A DNA stretch of 64,000 bases from Noviherbaspirillum sp. L7-7A (GTDB taxonomy: Bacteria > Pseudomonadota > Gammaproteobacteria > Burkholderiales > Burkholderiaceae_D): assembly GCF_019052805.1 (NCBI RefSeq), contig NZ_JAHQRJ010000002.1, positions 558,001 to 622,000 of the forward strand. The letters are read 5' to 3'. A program made the position numbers and the translations under genes. The notes beneath the pieces are model-generated. The model saw only the letters and a list, made by a program, of their open reading frames with translations, was not told the origin of the DNA and did no database searches. How positions within the stretch are numbered: position 1 is the stretch's first letter; each line of letters starts with the position of its first letter. Shown piece after piece: positions 9,050 through 19,457 of this stretch.

Positions 9050-9670
9050 ATGAAACAAGTCTCCGTCGATAACGTCGTCAATACCTACCGTTTTTACGCT
9101 CCACTTTACGACCGCATGTTCGGCGCGATCTTTGATCCGGGCCGGCGGGCGCTGGCCGAAGCGGCCTGTGCCATACGTCCGGCCTCGCTCCTCGAAGTCG
9201 GCGTCGGCACCGGCCTCACGCTGGCGCAATATCCCGCCAGCAGCGAGATCGTCGGCATCGATGTCTCCAGCGACATGCTCGACATCGCCCGCTACCGGGC
9301 CGAGCAGCTGGCCGAGCACAACATCCAGTTGAGCCTGATGAATGCGGAAAGCATGGACTTCCCCGACGGCTATTTCGACTGCGTGGCCCTGCCCTATGTG
9401 CTGTCCGTTACGCCCAACCCGGACAAGCTGGTGGCCGAGATCCGCCGGGTCTGCCGCAAGGGGGGCACCATCTTGATCCTGAACCACTTCAGTGGTAGCC
9501 GCTTCTGGTGGCTGCTCGAACGCGCGGTGCGCTCGCTGGCCGACCGCATCGGCTTCCGTTCTGACTTCTGCTACAAGGAGCAGATCTTGCGCCACGACTG
9601 GGAAGTGCAGTCGGTCAGGAATGTGAATTTCCTTGGCCTGTCCAAGCTGGTGACGATCAAAAACCTCTGA
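9050..9670 (+). CDS. Class I SAM-dependent methyltransferase (UbiE/PmtA-like)
   Basis: 206 residues with a Rossmann methyltransferase fold: motif I LLEVGVGTGLTL, an acidic residue at the end of strand 2 (VGIDVSSDML), motif II region FDCVALPYVLS and motif III KGGTILILNHF. The N-terminus (YRFYAPLYDRMFG) resembles phosphatidylethanolamine N-methyltransferases of the Rhodobacter PmtA type and UbiE-like enzymes, so a lipid or quinone substrate is possible but unproven. It is a single-gene unit followed at once by a strong terminator. Confidence 0.82.
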   Translation: MKQVSVDNVVNTYRFYAPLYDRMFGAIFDPGRRALAEAACAIRPASLLEVGVGTGLTLAQYPASSEIVGIDVSSDMLDIARYRAEQLAEHNIQLSLMNAESMDFPDGYFDCVALPYVLSVTPNPDKLVAEIRRVCRKGGTILILNHFSGSRFWWLLERAVRSLADRIGFRSDFCYKEQILRHDWEVQSVRNVNFLGLSKLVTIKNL

Positions 9671-9673
9671 TTC

Positions 9674-9694
9674 CGCCGCGTTTCGCGGCGTTTT
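9674..9694 (+). terminator. Rho-independent terminator of the methyltransferase gene
   Basis: A perfect 7-bp stem CGCCGCG/CGCGGCG with loop TTT, followed by TTTT, four bases after the stop codon. Confidence 0.88.
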
Positions 9695-9948
9695 ACTTGC
9701 CTGCAGCCTCGCAGCGCCCTGCTTGATTAAGGGCGCTGCCTGATGCATTGTGCGTGCGCAATTTCTGCTTAATGGGAAAGCCGATGCGCGCGGCGCGTGC
9801 GCGACCCATTCAATGAAGGTCGGCGTCCTCGATATCGCCACACCGCCCCATCACGCTGCCACGGCAGCCTCGTTCATGTCTGAGCCCAATCAGGCGATCA
9901 GCGCAGACTGTCGCTGATAGGCCCACCCTCGGCCGGTTGAACCCTTCC

Positions 9949-10200
9949 ATGCCACATCGTACTTATGCCGGCTCCGGCTCCGGAGTAAGCACCCAGCACA
10001 AGCAATCCGACACCGCTACGCGGGAGCGGGCGTTGGCGCAGGTATTGGACAAGTGTTACCGCAGCGGGGAAGTGTTTGAGCAAATGCGGCATGACAGAGC
10101 ACTCTCCGACAATGAAAAAGCGTTCCACTGGTTGCTGAACCGCCAGCTCGACCTGGTCAATGCATGCCATAAAAGGGAGCTTGGGACGGGCACTCAGTAA
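9949..10200 (+). CDS. Small hypothetical protein
   Basis: 83 codons from ATG 9949 (an in-frame TTG lies at 9937). After a polar start the protein has helical, amphipathic content (ALAQVLDKCYRSGEVFEQM, KAFHWLLNRQLDLVNA) that looks like real coding sequence rather than a shadow. No family recognised. The opposite strand is also open over this stretch (9898-10344), but its composition is less protein-like. Confidence 0.45.
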   Translation: MPHRTYAGSGSGVSTQHKQSDTATRERALAQVLDKCYRSGEVFEQMRHDRALSDNEKAFHWLLNRQLDLVNACHKRELGTGTQ

Positions 10201-10550
10201 CCCATGCCGGCGTTGGCGCATGGCGACGCCACGTACGCCATTTCCATGATTTCGGTAACCCGCTCGCGCCGTGAGGTGTGCCGGCAACAAGCTACGCTCG
10301 ATCCTCTCCACAATTTGATCTGCGACAGCAAGTGCGACAGGCATCCGGGGCTAACTGGAGTGACGACAGCAAGCGATATGCGGATCAATACTAGTGCATC
10401 CCAATTCGACCAAGGCACGGTAATTGCAAGCGCAAGCCTGTTTCGGATCGCATGGCTGCTATGGCGGAAAAGCGCACCAGCGTGAGGCATGAGCAAGCCC
10501 GGCATGTATCACCGCCATGCAGTCCACGCAGCATCTTGAGGAGGAAAACC
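10201..10550. other. Intergenic region without a supported gene
   Basis: About 350 bases. An open frame of 93 codons starts at 10204, but its composition (scattered Cys, Ser, Thr, no ribosome site) does not look coding. No repeat or strong terminator seen. Confidence 0.4.
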
Positions 10551-10838
10551 ATGAACAGCATCAGCAGCAAGCTTATCGCCGAACAACTTTGCACGCTGGC
10601 CACGTTGCTGGAAGCTGAAGCCTTGCGCTGCAAGGCCTATGGCGCGCCGAATGCCAGGGATGTATCGAGGCAGGCACGCGTCGTGCGTACGATGGCCGAC
10701 CAGCTATGGGATGCCAATGTCGCAGTGCCGGTCGGACGCCAGCCGGAGCAGCGCGGTCAGGCCAAGGATGGCAAGCCGACGCGCCCGAACCGGCCGGCGC
10801 TGGATATGCAGCGTGCCATCGGCAGCTTGGTGCTTTAA
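10551..10838 (+). CDS. Small hypothetical protein, alpha-helical
   Basis: 95 residues from the ATG at 10551, chosen because GAGGAGG lies seven bases upstream, although the frame is open further back to 10452. The first 60 residues are helical (KLIAEQLCTLATLLEAEALRC, VVRTMADQLWDA); the rest is basic and Pro/Arg rich. No family recognised. It is not obviously linked to its neighbours. Confidence 0.65.
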   Translation: MNSISSKLIAEQLCTLATLLEAEALRCKAYGAPNARDVSRQARVVRTMADQLWDANVAVPVGRQPEQRGQAKDGKPTRPNRPALDMQRAIGSLVL

Positions 10839-10869
10839 TCCTTTCACCCTTTAATCCTTTAACAAATTC

Positions 10870-10895
10870 GATCTGGTGGGCCGGCCGGCCAGATC
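10870..10895. repeat. Inverted repeat between hypothetical gene and glycosyltransferase gene
   Basis: Arms GATCTGG (10870-10876) and CCAGATC (10889-10895) enclose a GC-rich core that itself contains GCCGGCCGGC. It is preceded by two copies of TTTAATCCTTT (from about 10836 and 10854). There is no T-run, so it is not a canonical terminator; it could be a cruciform or a protein site. Confidence 0.5.
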
Positions 10896-10964
10896 CACTA
10901 GATGATCACGCCCTAGAATGCCTGCCTGGCGCCAGCCATTGCGGCGGCGCAGCGCTCGAAAGGC

Positions 10965-12134
10965 ATGGATCTGGCATTCTGGCTGTCGCTGGCCGCATTC
11001 ATCGCAGTCAGTGCGGTGTCCGTCGACGTTGCGCTGGGCTGGCGCCGCATCACCCACCTGAAGGATGTCGCCGTGCCGGCCGGCGCCCACCAGCCGCGGG
11101 TCTCGCTGATCGTGTCAGCACTGAATGAAGCCGGCACCATCGAGCCGGCGCTGCGCTCGCTGCTGGCCATCGACTACCCCGACCTGGAACTGATCGTCAT
11201 CGACGACCGCTCCACCGACGCCACCGGCGAGATCATCGACAGGCTGGCGGCCCGCCAGCCGCGCCTGCGAGCTCTCCACCTGCGCGAATTGCCGCCCGGC
11301 TGGCTGGGGAAGAACCATGCGCTTTCGAAGGGCGCGGCCGCGGCCAGCGGCGACTACCTGCTCTTTACCGATGCCGACGCGGTGTTTGCGCCGAGCGCGG
11401 TGGCGCGCGCGGTCGCCTGGTGCGAAGCCAGGCGGGTCGACCACCTGACGCTGTTCTTCGACCTAGTGGCCCGGCCGCTGCTGTTGCGGCTGATGGTGAT
11501 CAGCTTCGCCGCCGCCTTCATGGGCCGCTTCCGCCCCTGGAAAACCGCCAGCTCGGCGCGCCACCATATCGGCATTGGCGGCTTCAACCTGGTGCGGCGT
11601 ACGGCCTATGAAACCGTCGGCGGCCATGGCGCGATACCGCTGGCGGTGCTGGACGACATGGAACTGGGTCGCCTACTCAAGGGCGCCGGCCATGTGCAGC
11701 ATGTGTTGTCGGGCGAGGACATGGTATTCATCGAGTGGTACCGCAGCACGCCGGAACTGATGCGCGGCCTGGAAAAGAATGTGTTCGCCGGCTTTGACTA
11801 CCGGCTCAGCATGCTGGCCGGCGTCACTGTGCTGGTGCTCATTACCCGGGTCTGGCCATGGCTGGCGCTGCTGACCACCAGCGGCCCTGCCTGGTGGCTC
11901 AGCCTGGCTACCGTGACCGTCGGGCTGGCGCTGTACCTGGACTTGCTGCGTGCCCGCAAATGGCCGCTGCGCTGCCTGCTGTTTGCGCCGCGGGTGCCGG
12001 CCATCGAGCTGGCCATCTGGTGGCGCGCCTGCCTGTTGACCCTGCTGCGCGACGGCGTGACTTGGCGCGGCACCCACTACCCGCTTGCGCAGCTGAGGGC
12101 CGCGCACCGCGCCATGGCCGCACGCGGCAAGTGA
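10965..12134 (+). CDS. Membrane-associated family 2 glycosyltransferase
   Basis: 389 residues. An N-terminal membrane helix (residues 1-24) is followed by a GT-A domain: SLIVSALNEAGTIEPAL, LIVIDDRSTD (first Asp pair), GWLGKNHALSKGA, and LLFTDADAVF, the metal-binding DxD equivalent. Three or four C-terminal hydrophobic segments (about 285-365) anchor it. The arrangement resembles the HpnB-like hopanoid and CrtQ-like carotenoid glycosyltransferases, so a lipid acceptor is plausible; acceptor and sugar are unknown. The helicase gene follows after 51 bp and may be cotranscribed. Confidence 0.82.
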   Translation: MDLAFWLSLAAFIAVSAVSVDVALGWRRITHLKDVAVPAGAHQPRVSLIVSALNEAGTIEPALRSLLAIDYPDLELIVIDDRSTDATGEIIDRLAARQPRLRALHLRELPPGWLGKNHALSKGAAAASGDYLLFTDADAVFAPSAVARAVAWCEARRVDHLTLFFDLVARPLLLRLMVISFAAAFMGRFRPWKTASSARHHIGIGGFNLVRRTAYETVGGHGAIPLAVLDDMELGRLLKGAGHVQHVLSGEDMVFIEWYRSTPELMRGLEKNVFAGFDYRLSMLAGVTVLVLITRVWPWLALLTTSGPAWWLSLATVTVGLALYLDLLRARKWPLRCLLFAPRVPAIELAIWWRACLLTLLRDGVTWRGTHYPLAQLRAAHRAMAARGK

Positions 12135-12185
12135 CACCGATTGCGGCCACATCGCCGATAATGGCGTCTTTTTGCGCAGCCGCTT

Positions 12186-13409
<1,224 letters not shown>

Positions 13410-13571
13410 TATCGATGAGGCCGCTGGCATGACCAACCAAAAGCCTTGTTGATTTCCGTCACAGCCGGGACTGTTGCAGCCGAGTTGATGCATAGCATAA
13501 TGTCACTGCTCAAATGATGACATTCCGACAAAACCGGCGCTCCCGCCGGATCACCAGGCTGGACAGTATTT

Positions 13572-15317
13572 ATGACGAAGAGCGGCACGTTCGGCGACGA
13601 CGCCGACGCAATGGCATCCCAGCACGGGGAATTCCTGGCGGGCGTTTTGGCGATGGCGCGCATCTCGCGTCTCACCGTGGCGCTGGAGTCGGGCACCGAT
13701 GCCGGACTGGAGCTGCTGGAAGCGGCCAGGCTGACCGGGCATGCCGAAACCTGTCTGCTGTTCGAGGACTGGGAAGACGAGCCGCTGGCGGCACTGCTGG
13801 CGGCGGCAGCGCAGGCAGCGGTCGATGACGTGCCGGTCAGCTTGCCCGATGCCGGCAATGAAGCGCTGGCATTGCAGCAGCTGTTCCACCAGGCCCAGGC
13901 GCGCCGTCGCCGTTCCTTCCTGCTGATCCTGAACCGCATGGAGCGCCTGCTTGCCCGGCCAACGCATGATCCGCAGTACCAGGCCTTCGAGCAGGCGCTG
14001 GTCGCGCTGGCGGACGACCGCGAACTCGATTTGCATCTGTTGCTGGTGATGGATGAATCCGCGGAATTTCTGCTGACCCGTCTCGAGCACCGCATGCCGG
14101 GCATAGGCGACGGCTGCCTGCGCATTCCCGCTCCCAGCCATCCAGTGCCCGGCGCTGAAGCCGGAAGGATGCGCCGCCACGAACTGCCGGCACAGGGCGC
14201 TGCCGCAACCGCATCGACTGTCAGCGCGAGCCGCGACCGCTCGTTCGGCATGCTGCTGGAGCGGCTTACCGCGAAACTGCCGCCTGAACAGGCCGGGGAC
14301 GGCACGGAGCCCATGCGTCAACACCGGCCGGACCCAACCCATGGCGACGTGCATGGCATCGACCCACATGTCGCCTTTGCGGACACGGTGACGCCGCAGC
14401 CAGCCGCTGACGATGCGATCGCCGATCCGCCCCCGCCTGTTCATGCTGCCTTGCCTGCCGTTGCGGAAATTCCGCAAGCGCCGCATCCGGCATGGCAGGA
14501 GGCGCCAGTGCCGCAACGTGGCGCCAGCCAGCAGGAAGAAAGTACGCAGGACAAGGGCGCGATGCAGGCGACTTCCGGGCATACCCCCGCCGCCAGCGCG
14601 ATGTCCGGGCATGACATGCTTGACATGCCTGACATGCGTTCGACCGTTCCACCCCGTCGCCGCGCATGGCCGTTGGCGCTGGGGCTGCTGCTGGTAACTG
14701 GTGCCAGCATGCTGGCATGGCACGGGCTGCCAGCATCCGACAGCCGCAGCACTGGCCCAACGCCGGCGGCAACGCAGGCAGCAGCGCCATCCTCCACATT
14801 GCAGGCACAGCCCGCGCCGGCAGCAGATGAGAAGCTTGCCGTGGCAAGACAGCCAGACCTTCCTGCAACGTCGACGGCTTCGAAGCCGCCGGACCCGGTG
14901 CCCCCGTCAGCGACGCCCTCTGCTTCGGATAAGCCGGCCAGCGCGGCAGCATCCGGGAACACCGCCAGCGCCTCCACACCAGCAGCTGCGTCGGCGTCTA
15001 CGCCTGCCGTGGTATACGTCCACGTGCGGGACGCCCGCGAGCGCGACAAGGTGCAGGCACAGCGTCGCGCCCTTGGCGCGCAGGGAATACGGCTAATGGA
15101 AGTAAAGGTTACGAGCAAGGGACCGAGCGTTGCCGACCTGCGCTACTTCCATGATGAAGACCGCAACGAGGCGCTTGCCGTGCAGAAGGCGCTGCTGGCT
15201 GCCGGCGTGCCGGTCGGCAGGCTCAGCCGCATGAACGGCTTTGAAGGCAGCACCCGCCGGCGCCAGTATGAAGCGTGGCTGGCGGGACCGACCCAGCCAG
15301 CCGCGACCCGGCGCTGA
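13572..15317 (+). CDS. Single-pass membrane protein with NTPase-like N-terminus, function unknown
   Basis: 581 residues. Residues 1-200 look like part of a P-loop/STAND-type module: RSFLLILNRMERLL would be a Walker-B-like strand, followed by LDLHLLLVMDESAEFLLTRLEHRMPGIGDGCLRIP, the pattern seen after Walker B in nSTAND NTPases. No Walker A (GxxxxGK[ST]) is present, so ATP hydrolysis is unlikely. A long Ala/Pro linker, one membrane helix (about 364-383) and an exported Ala/Pro/Ser-rich stretch follow. The last 100 residues form a compact domain (VVYVHVRDARERDKV ... VADLRYFHDEDRNEA ... AGVPVGRLSRM) like the SPOR-sized domains that compare rows of paired numbers or bind peptidoglycan. That reading is inference only. 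ATG 13572 has GGACAG upstream. Confidence 0.6.
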   Translation: MTKSGTFGDDADAMASQHGEFLAGVLAMARISRLTVALESGTDAGLELLEAARLTGHAETCLLFEDWEDEPLAALLAAAAQAAVDDVPVSLPDAGNEALALQQLFHQAQARRRRSFLLILNRMERLLARPTHDPQYQAFEQALVALADDRELDLHLLLVMDESAEFLLTRLEHRMPGIGDGCLRIPAPSHPVPGAEAGRMRRHELPAQGAAATASTVSASRDRSFGMLLERLTAKLPPEQAGDGTEPMRQHRPDPTHGDVHGIDPHVAFADTVTPQPAADDAIADPPPPVHAALPAVAEIPQAPHPAWQEAPVPQRGASQQEESTQDKGAMQATSGHTPAASAMSGHDMLDMPDMRSTVPPRRRAWPLALGLLLVTGASMLAWHGLPASDSRSTGPTPAATQAAAPSSTLQAQPAPAADEKLAVARQPDLPATSTASKPPDPVPPSATPSASDKPASAAASGNTASASTPAAASASTPAVVYVHVRDARERDKVQAQRRALGAQGIRLMEVKVTSKGPSVADLRYFHDEDRNEALAVQKALLAAGVPVGRLSRMNGFEGSTRRRQYEAWLAGPTQPAATRR

Positions 15318-15634
15318 GTCAGGCTGAGCAGAGCCGAACGCGCTTGCTGCCACGGATTTCACGGGCAGCGAAGGCGCACGCCGCTTGTTCCTTTCCTTAT
15401 CGCACCGCCACACCTCTGGTGCGAAAGCGATTGATCTCTATAATGGCGCGGGCGTACCATCCGGCATGCCTTGAGCAGGTTTGCTCTAACCAGGCGCCGG
15501 CCAGCACGGTAGCGCCACCACATGGCCCGCCACCTGTCCAGAATTCACCAGCCAGCGCCAGCAAGCGGCAAACACCGCATGGCGCCTGTCCGGCACGCTG
15601 CCTCGTGCAGCATCCTCATCGGAGAACACGATTT
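15318..15634 (+). promoter_or_regulatory. Intergenic region with a possible promoter for the NYN gene
   Basis: 317 bases with no supported gene. A perfect TATAAT -10 box sits at 15439-15444 with no good -35 17 bases upstream; this leaves a 5' leader of about 180 bases. The coding frame of the next gene is open back to 15275 but that extension does not look protein-like. Confidence 0.35.
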
Positions 15635-17341
15635 ATGGCTGCACCCAATGACAACATCAGCATGGCCCTGTACTGCGACTTCGAAAACGTCGCGCTCGGC
15701 GTGCGCGATGCGAAATACGACAAATTCAACATCCGGCCGGTGCTGGAACGGCTGCTGCTCAAGGGCAGCATCGTGGTTAAAAAAGCCTATTGCGACTGGG
15801 ACCGCTACAAGGAATTCAAGCCGCAGATGCATGAGGCATCCTTCGAACTGATCGAGATACCCCATGTGCGCATGTCCGGCAAGAACTCGGCCGACATCCG
15901 CCTGGTGGTCGATGCGCTCGACCTCTGCTACACCAAGTCGCATGTGAACACCTTCGTCATCATCAGCGGCGACTCCGACTTCTCGCCCCTGGTTTCCAAG
16001 CTGCGCGAGAACGCGAAATACGTGATCGGCGTTGGCGTCAAGGATTCCACCTCCGACCTGCTGGTGGCCAACTGCGACGAGTTCATCTTCATTGACGACC
16101 TGGTGCGTGAAAGTCGGCGCGCCGCCGCCAGCCGCGAAACCCGCCAGTCTCCGGCCGCCGGACGCCGTCCGGCGCCGGTGGAAGACGAGCACAAGCCCAA
16201 GGAAAGTCTGGAAGTGCGCAAGAACCGCGCAGTCGACCTGGCCTCGGAAACCTTCGAGGCCCTGATGGCCGAGCGCGGCGACAATGGCAAGATCTGGGCA
16301 TCCGCGCTGAAGCAGGCAATCAAGCGCAGGAAGCCCGACTTCAACGAGGTGTACTTCGGCTTTCGCACCTTTGGCAATCTTCTGGAAGAGTTGCAGTCGC
16401 GCGGCATGCTGGAGATCGGCCGCGATGACAAGTCGGGTTCCTATGTCTACCGCAGCAGCCGCGCCCTGGCCGAGGCCGCGAACCTGATTCCCGTAGCCGC
16501 GGTCGAGGCAACAAGCGCCGAGAAGCCGGAAGCCCCGGGCCGTGGGCGCCGCAATGACCGTGATCAGCGCCCTCGTTCCCAGCGCGAGGAACCGGCGGAA
16601 GCCGCAGCGCCGGCGCCAGCCTGGTATGAGCCTGGTGCGCAACTGGAACCGCAGGCAGCACAGCTGCCTGACGACCAGTCGCCAGAAGGCACGCAGCACG
16701 ACACGGCAACGGAAACAGCCGAGGCGCAGTCCGCATTTGCTGCCCCTGACGAGGCAGGCAGGGAACAGGGACGTCGGCGCGGCGCCCGCAAGTCCGCGCG
16801 TGGCCGGCAAGGTGCAGGCCAGGCGGATTCGACGGATGCCATGCCAGCAGCAGCTGCTGAACCAGAGACCATTCCAGAGCCAGCCGCGGTCGCCGATGCC
16901 ATCGACTCGCCGGCGCTTCCGGCCACGCCAGAGCCTGCATTGGCTTCAGGCATCGATTTGCCGGTTAGCAACGCACAGCGCCGCGCCATGCGCAACAGCC
17001 GGATGCCTGCACGCGCCAGAAAAGCAGGCGAAGTCAAGCCTGCCGCCCCGGAAGCTGTACTGGCAGCTGCGAACAGCGCTTTACCAGGCGCACCTGCCGA
17101 TGTTGCCGATGCTGCCGGAAACGATGGCAGCAACGGGCAGCGCCGCGGCGGCCGTCGCACCAAGTCAGGCGCCCAGGCCAAGCCGGACACGGCGATTGAT
17201 GCCATGCCGCGACTGGACACGCCGCAAGTTCAGGAAGAAAGCAGTGCGGCTGGAGACGCGCAGCAGCCGACGCCGGCAAAGAAACGCAGCAGCCGCTCAA
17301 CCCGTGCCCGCAAGCCTAAAGCGGACGCAGCGGCCGAATAG
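15635..17341 (+). CDS. NYN-domain (PIN-like) nuclease with LOTUS/OST-HTH domain
   Basis: 568 residues from ATG 15635. Residues 1-150 are a NYN/LabA (DUF88) domain: the acidic metal ligands fall in ALYCDFENVA, NSADIRLVVDALDL and IISGDSDFSPLV, the layout of PIN-like RNases. Residues about 190-275 (VDLASETFEALMAERGDNGKIWASALKQ ... FRTFGNLLEELQSRG) form a winged-helix OST-HTH/LOTUS domain, which binds RNA, including G-quadruplexes, in studied members. The remaining 290 residues are low-complexity Ala/Glu/Pro with basic clusters ending in RSSRSTRARKPK. Family knowledge suggests RNA processing or decay; the target is unknown. Confidence 0.85.
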   Translation: MAAPNDNISMALYCDFENVALGVRDAKYDKFNIRPVLERLLLKGSIVVKKAYCDWDRYKEFKPQMHEASFELIEIPHVRMSGKNSADIRLVVDALDLCYTKSHVNTFVIISGDSDFSPLVSKLRENAKYVIGVGVKDSTSDLLVANCDEFIFIDDLVRESRRAAASRETRQSPAAGRRPAPVEDEHKPKESLEVRKNRAVDLASETFEALMAERGDNGKIWASALKQAIKRRKPDFNEVYFGFRTFGNLLEELQSRGMLEIGRDDKSGSYVYRSSRALAEAANLIPVAAVEATSAEKPEAPGRGRRNDRDQRPRSQREEPAEAAAPAPAWYEPGAQLEPQAAQLPDDQSPEGTQHDTATETAEAQSAFAAPDEAGREQGRRRGARKSARGRQGAGQADSTDAMPAAAAEPETIPEPAAVADAIDSPALPATPEPALASGIDLPVSNAQRRAMRNSRMPARARKAGEVKPAAPEAVLAAANSALPGAPADVADAAGNDGSNGQRRGGRRTKSGAQAKPDTAIDAMPRLDTPQVQEESSAAGDAQQPTPAKKRSSRSTRARKPKADAAAE

Positions 17342-17419
17342 ACCGGACTGCTTGGCAAACGCGTCGACTGGGAACAATGCTGCATCCAACCGGTCGAAGG
17401 GTTCTTTAGCGGGGTTGCC

Positions 17420-17629
17420 ATGCCACAGACCGTGTCATTCAAGGGCTATACCGTGTCAGGCAGTGCCCGTCCCTCCCAGGGCCGCTGGCAAGTCTCGTTC
17501 ATCATTGAAAAGGACAGCCGGCTGATACAGAAGGCTGCCTTCATGCTGTCGGCTTGCGCCGTATCGGCAGCCGAAGAGGCTGCCATCTTGCGTGGACTGC
17601 AGCGCGTCAATGAATGGGACGAGGACTAG
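17420..17629 (+). CDS. Small hypothetical protein
   Basis: 69 residues: a predicted short beta-rich N-half (VSFKGYTVSGSARPSQGRWQVSFIIEKD) and a helical C-half ending in acidic residues. Amino-acid use is protein-like and the ATG at 17420 is preceded by GGGG. No family recognised. Lies 78 bp after the NYN gene on the same strand. Confidence 0.6.
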   Translation: MPQTVSFKGYTVSGSARPSQGRWQVSFIIEKDSRLIQKAAFMLSACAVSAAEEAAILRGLQRVNEWDED

Positions 17630-17700
17630 CGCGTAACGTGTGACCCATTCACTGCGCACGCCTGCTGCCGGCATGCGCGATCATGCCGGCATGCCATCGT

Positions 17701-17961
17701 TCAGCGCGCCGTGCCGGAACCGGAACCCGATGTGCCGCCCGAACCGGCGCTGGTCGTGCCGCCCAGCTTGCCGCTGCCGTTGTCCGCGCCCACCGTCGCC
17801 GACGTCGAGCCGCCGGATGTCGAACCAGTGGCGGTGCCGGTGCTGTTGCCCGGTCCGCCCGAAGCGCTGGAATTGGCATCGCCCTTATTGCATGCAGTAA
17901 TCGACAAAGCGATGACGGCAACGGCTAGCAGCCGCGTGCCCGTGCTGGAAAATGTTTGCAT
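17701..17961 (-). CDS. Small Gly/Ser/Thr-rich lipoprotein
   Basis: 86 residues with a lipoprotein signal peptide (LLAVAVIALSITAC, lipidated Cys at about residue 24) and a low-complexity tail of Gly, Ser, Thr and Ala. It should be anchored to the inner or outer membrane. Its tail is disordered and carries no domain, so no role can be given. AAGGAGG lies a few bases ahead of its ATG. Confidence 0.65.
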   Translation of the reverse strand: MQTFSSTGTRLLAVAVIALSITACNKGDANSSASGGPGNSTGTATGSTSGGSTSATVGADNGSGKLGGTTSAGSGGTSGSGSGTAR

Positions 17962-18041
17962 AAAACCTCCTTGATATGGTCATGATTAAGCCGCTCGCCC
18001 GGCCCGCCGCATGCCGGGACCAACGCGGCCCCTCGCAATGG

Positions 18042-19457
18042 TCAGTCCTGCGCACCTGCCCCGCCGGCGCCCTGATCCGGCCCCGGTTTCGGCATGGTGC
18101 CGGCATGGTAGACCGTCTTGATGTTGACGAATTCCTGGATGCCGAACCAGGACAGCTCGCGTCCGTAACCCGACTGCTTGACGCCGCCAAACGGCAGGCG
18201 CGGGTCGGATTTGACCAGCGCATTCACAAACACGCTCCCTGCCTGCAGCTCACGCGCAATCCGGTCGGCACGCGCCTTGTCGGCTGTGAAGACCGCTGCG
18301 CCGAGGCCAAACACCGACTGGTTTGCCAGAGCGACCGCATGCTGCTCGTCCTCTGCTTCAATCAAAGCCGCCACCGGCCCGAAGATTTCGTCATCGAAGG
18401 CAGTCATGCCCGGTCGCACATCCGACAGCACCGTAGGTGGATAATAGGCGCCGGACCCCTCCGGCACCACGCCACCGGTCAACAGCCGGGCGCCCTGCTG
18501 TACGCTCTGCATGACCTGCTCATGCACCTGATCGCGCAGATCGGCTCGCGCCATCGGCCCGATATCGGTGGCCGCATCCATCGGGTCGCCAAAGCGGATC
18601 GCCTGAAATTTTTCCAGATAGCGCTGCTCGAATTGCCGAAACAACGGCTTGACGACAATGAAGCGTTTTGCGGCGATGCAGCTTTGGCCCGCATTGATCA
18701 GGCGGCTCTTCACGCAGGTTTCCACCGCCATGTCGAGGTCGGCGTCTTCCAAAACCAGGTAGGCGTCGCTGCCGCCAAGTTCCAACACGGTTTTTTTCAA
18801 TTCTGACCCGGCGATGCCGGCCACCGATCTGCCGGCTGGCGTACTTCCCGTCAGAGTCACCGCGCTGATTAGCGAATGGCGTATCAACCGCTCCACCCGC
18901 GCGCTCTCAACGAGCAGCACGGTGAATGCATGCTCGGGAAAACCGGCGTCCCTGAAAATATCCTGAATGGCCAGCGCGCAGCCCGATACATTGGATGCAT
19001 GTTTGAGGACACCCACATTGCCTGCCATTAAGGCAGGCGCGGCAAACCGGAACACTTGCCAGAATGGAAAATTCCAGGGCATTACTGCCAGCACCACGCC
19101 TAGCGGATCGTAAGCAACGTAACTTTCCTCTGCATCGCTTTCCACTACTTGCTTTTGTAGAAAGCGATAGGCATTTTCGGCATAAAAATCACAGCAATCA
19201 GCACATTTCTCCACTTCGGCGACGCCGTCCCGTAATACCTTGCCCATTTCCTGCGCCATCAATTCAGCCAGCGTATTTTTTCTTTCACGCAAAAGCGCAG
19301 CCGCACTGCGCACCAACTTGGCGCGGTCAGCAAAAGAAGATTTACGCCAATTGAGGAATGTGTCAGCAGCCCGCTGCAACAACTGGTCACTAACTTGATC
19401 GCTCTGCGTTTCAAAAGATCTGATTTTCAGCCCGGTGTGCGGGTTTATGCTTTCCAT
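18042..19457 (-). CDS. NAD(P)-dependent (succinate-semi)aldehyde dehydrogenase
   Basis: 471 residues, the normal length of the aldehyde dehydrogenase superfamily. Visible motifs are the oxyanion Asn in PWNFPFWQ, the cofactor region [13 protein letters not shown], the general base in LELGGSDAY and the nucleophilic Cys in [11 protein letters not shown], plus [10 protein letters not shown]. The pattern [23 protein letters not shown] is closest to the YneI/Sad group of succinate semialdehyde dehydrogenases, which oxidise succinate semialdehyde to succinate (4-aminobutyrate breakdown). No aminotransferase gene is adjacent, so the in vivo substrate is uncertain. Confidence 0.85.
   Translation of the reverse strand: MESINPHTGLKIRSFETQSDQVSDQLLQRAADTFLNWRKSSFADRAKLVRSAAALLRERKNTLAELMAQEMGKVLRDGVAEVEKCADCCDFYAENAYRFLQKQVVESDAEESYVAYDPLGVVLAVMPWNFPFWQVFRFAAPALMAGNVGVLKHASNVSGCALAIQDIFRDAGFPEHAFTVLLVESARVERLIRHSLISAVTLTGSTPAGRSVAGIAGSELKKTVLELGGSDAYLVLEDADLDMAVETCVKSRLINAGQSCIAAKRFIVVKPLFRQFEQRYLEKFQAIRFGDPMDAATDIGPMARADLRDQVHEQVMQSVQQGARLLTGGVVPEGSGAYYPPTVLSDVRPGMTAFDDEIFGPVAALIEAEDEQHAVALANQSVFGLGAAVFTADKARADRIARELQAGSVFVNALVKSDPRLPFGGVKQSGYGRELSWFGIQEFVNIKTVYHAGTMPKPGPDQGAGGAGAQD

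Noticed and set aside
8951-9841. 296-codon minus-strand frame over the methyltransferase gene
   Set aside because: The plus strand has clear methyltransferase motifs and a terminator; the minus frame has no family character.
9898-10344. 148-codon minus-strand frame opposite the small hypothetical gene
   Set aside because: Less protein-like than the plus-strand frame and overlaps it fully.
16542-17525. 327-codon plus-strand frame overlapping the NYN gene
   Set aside because: Arg/Gln/Pro-rich out-of-frame reading of the low-complexity tail.
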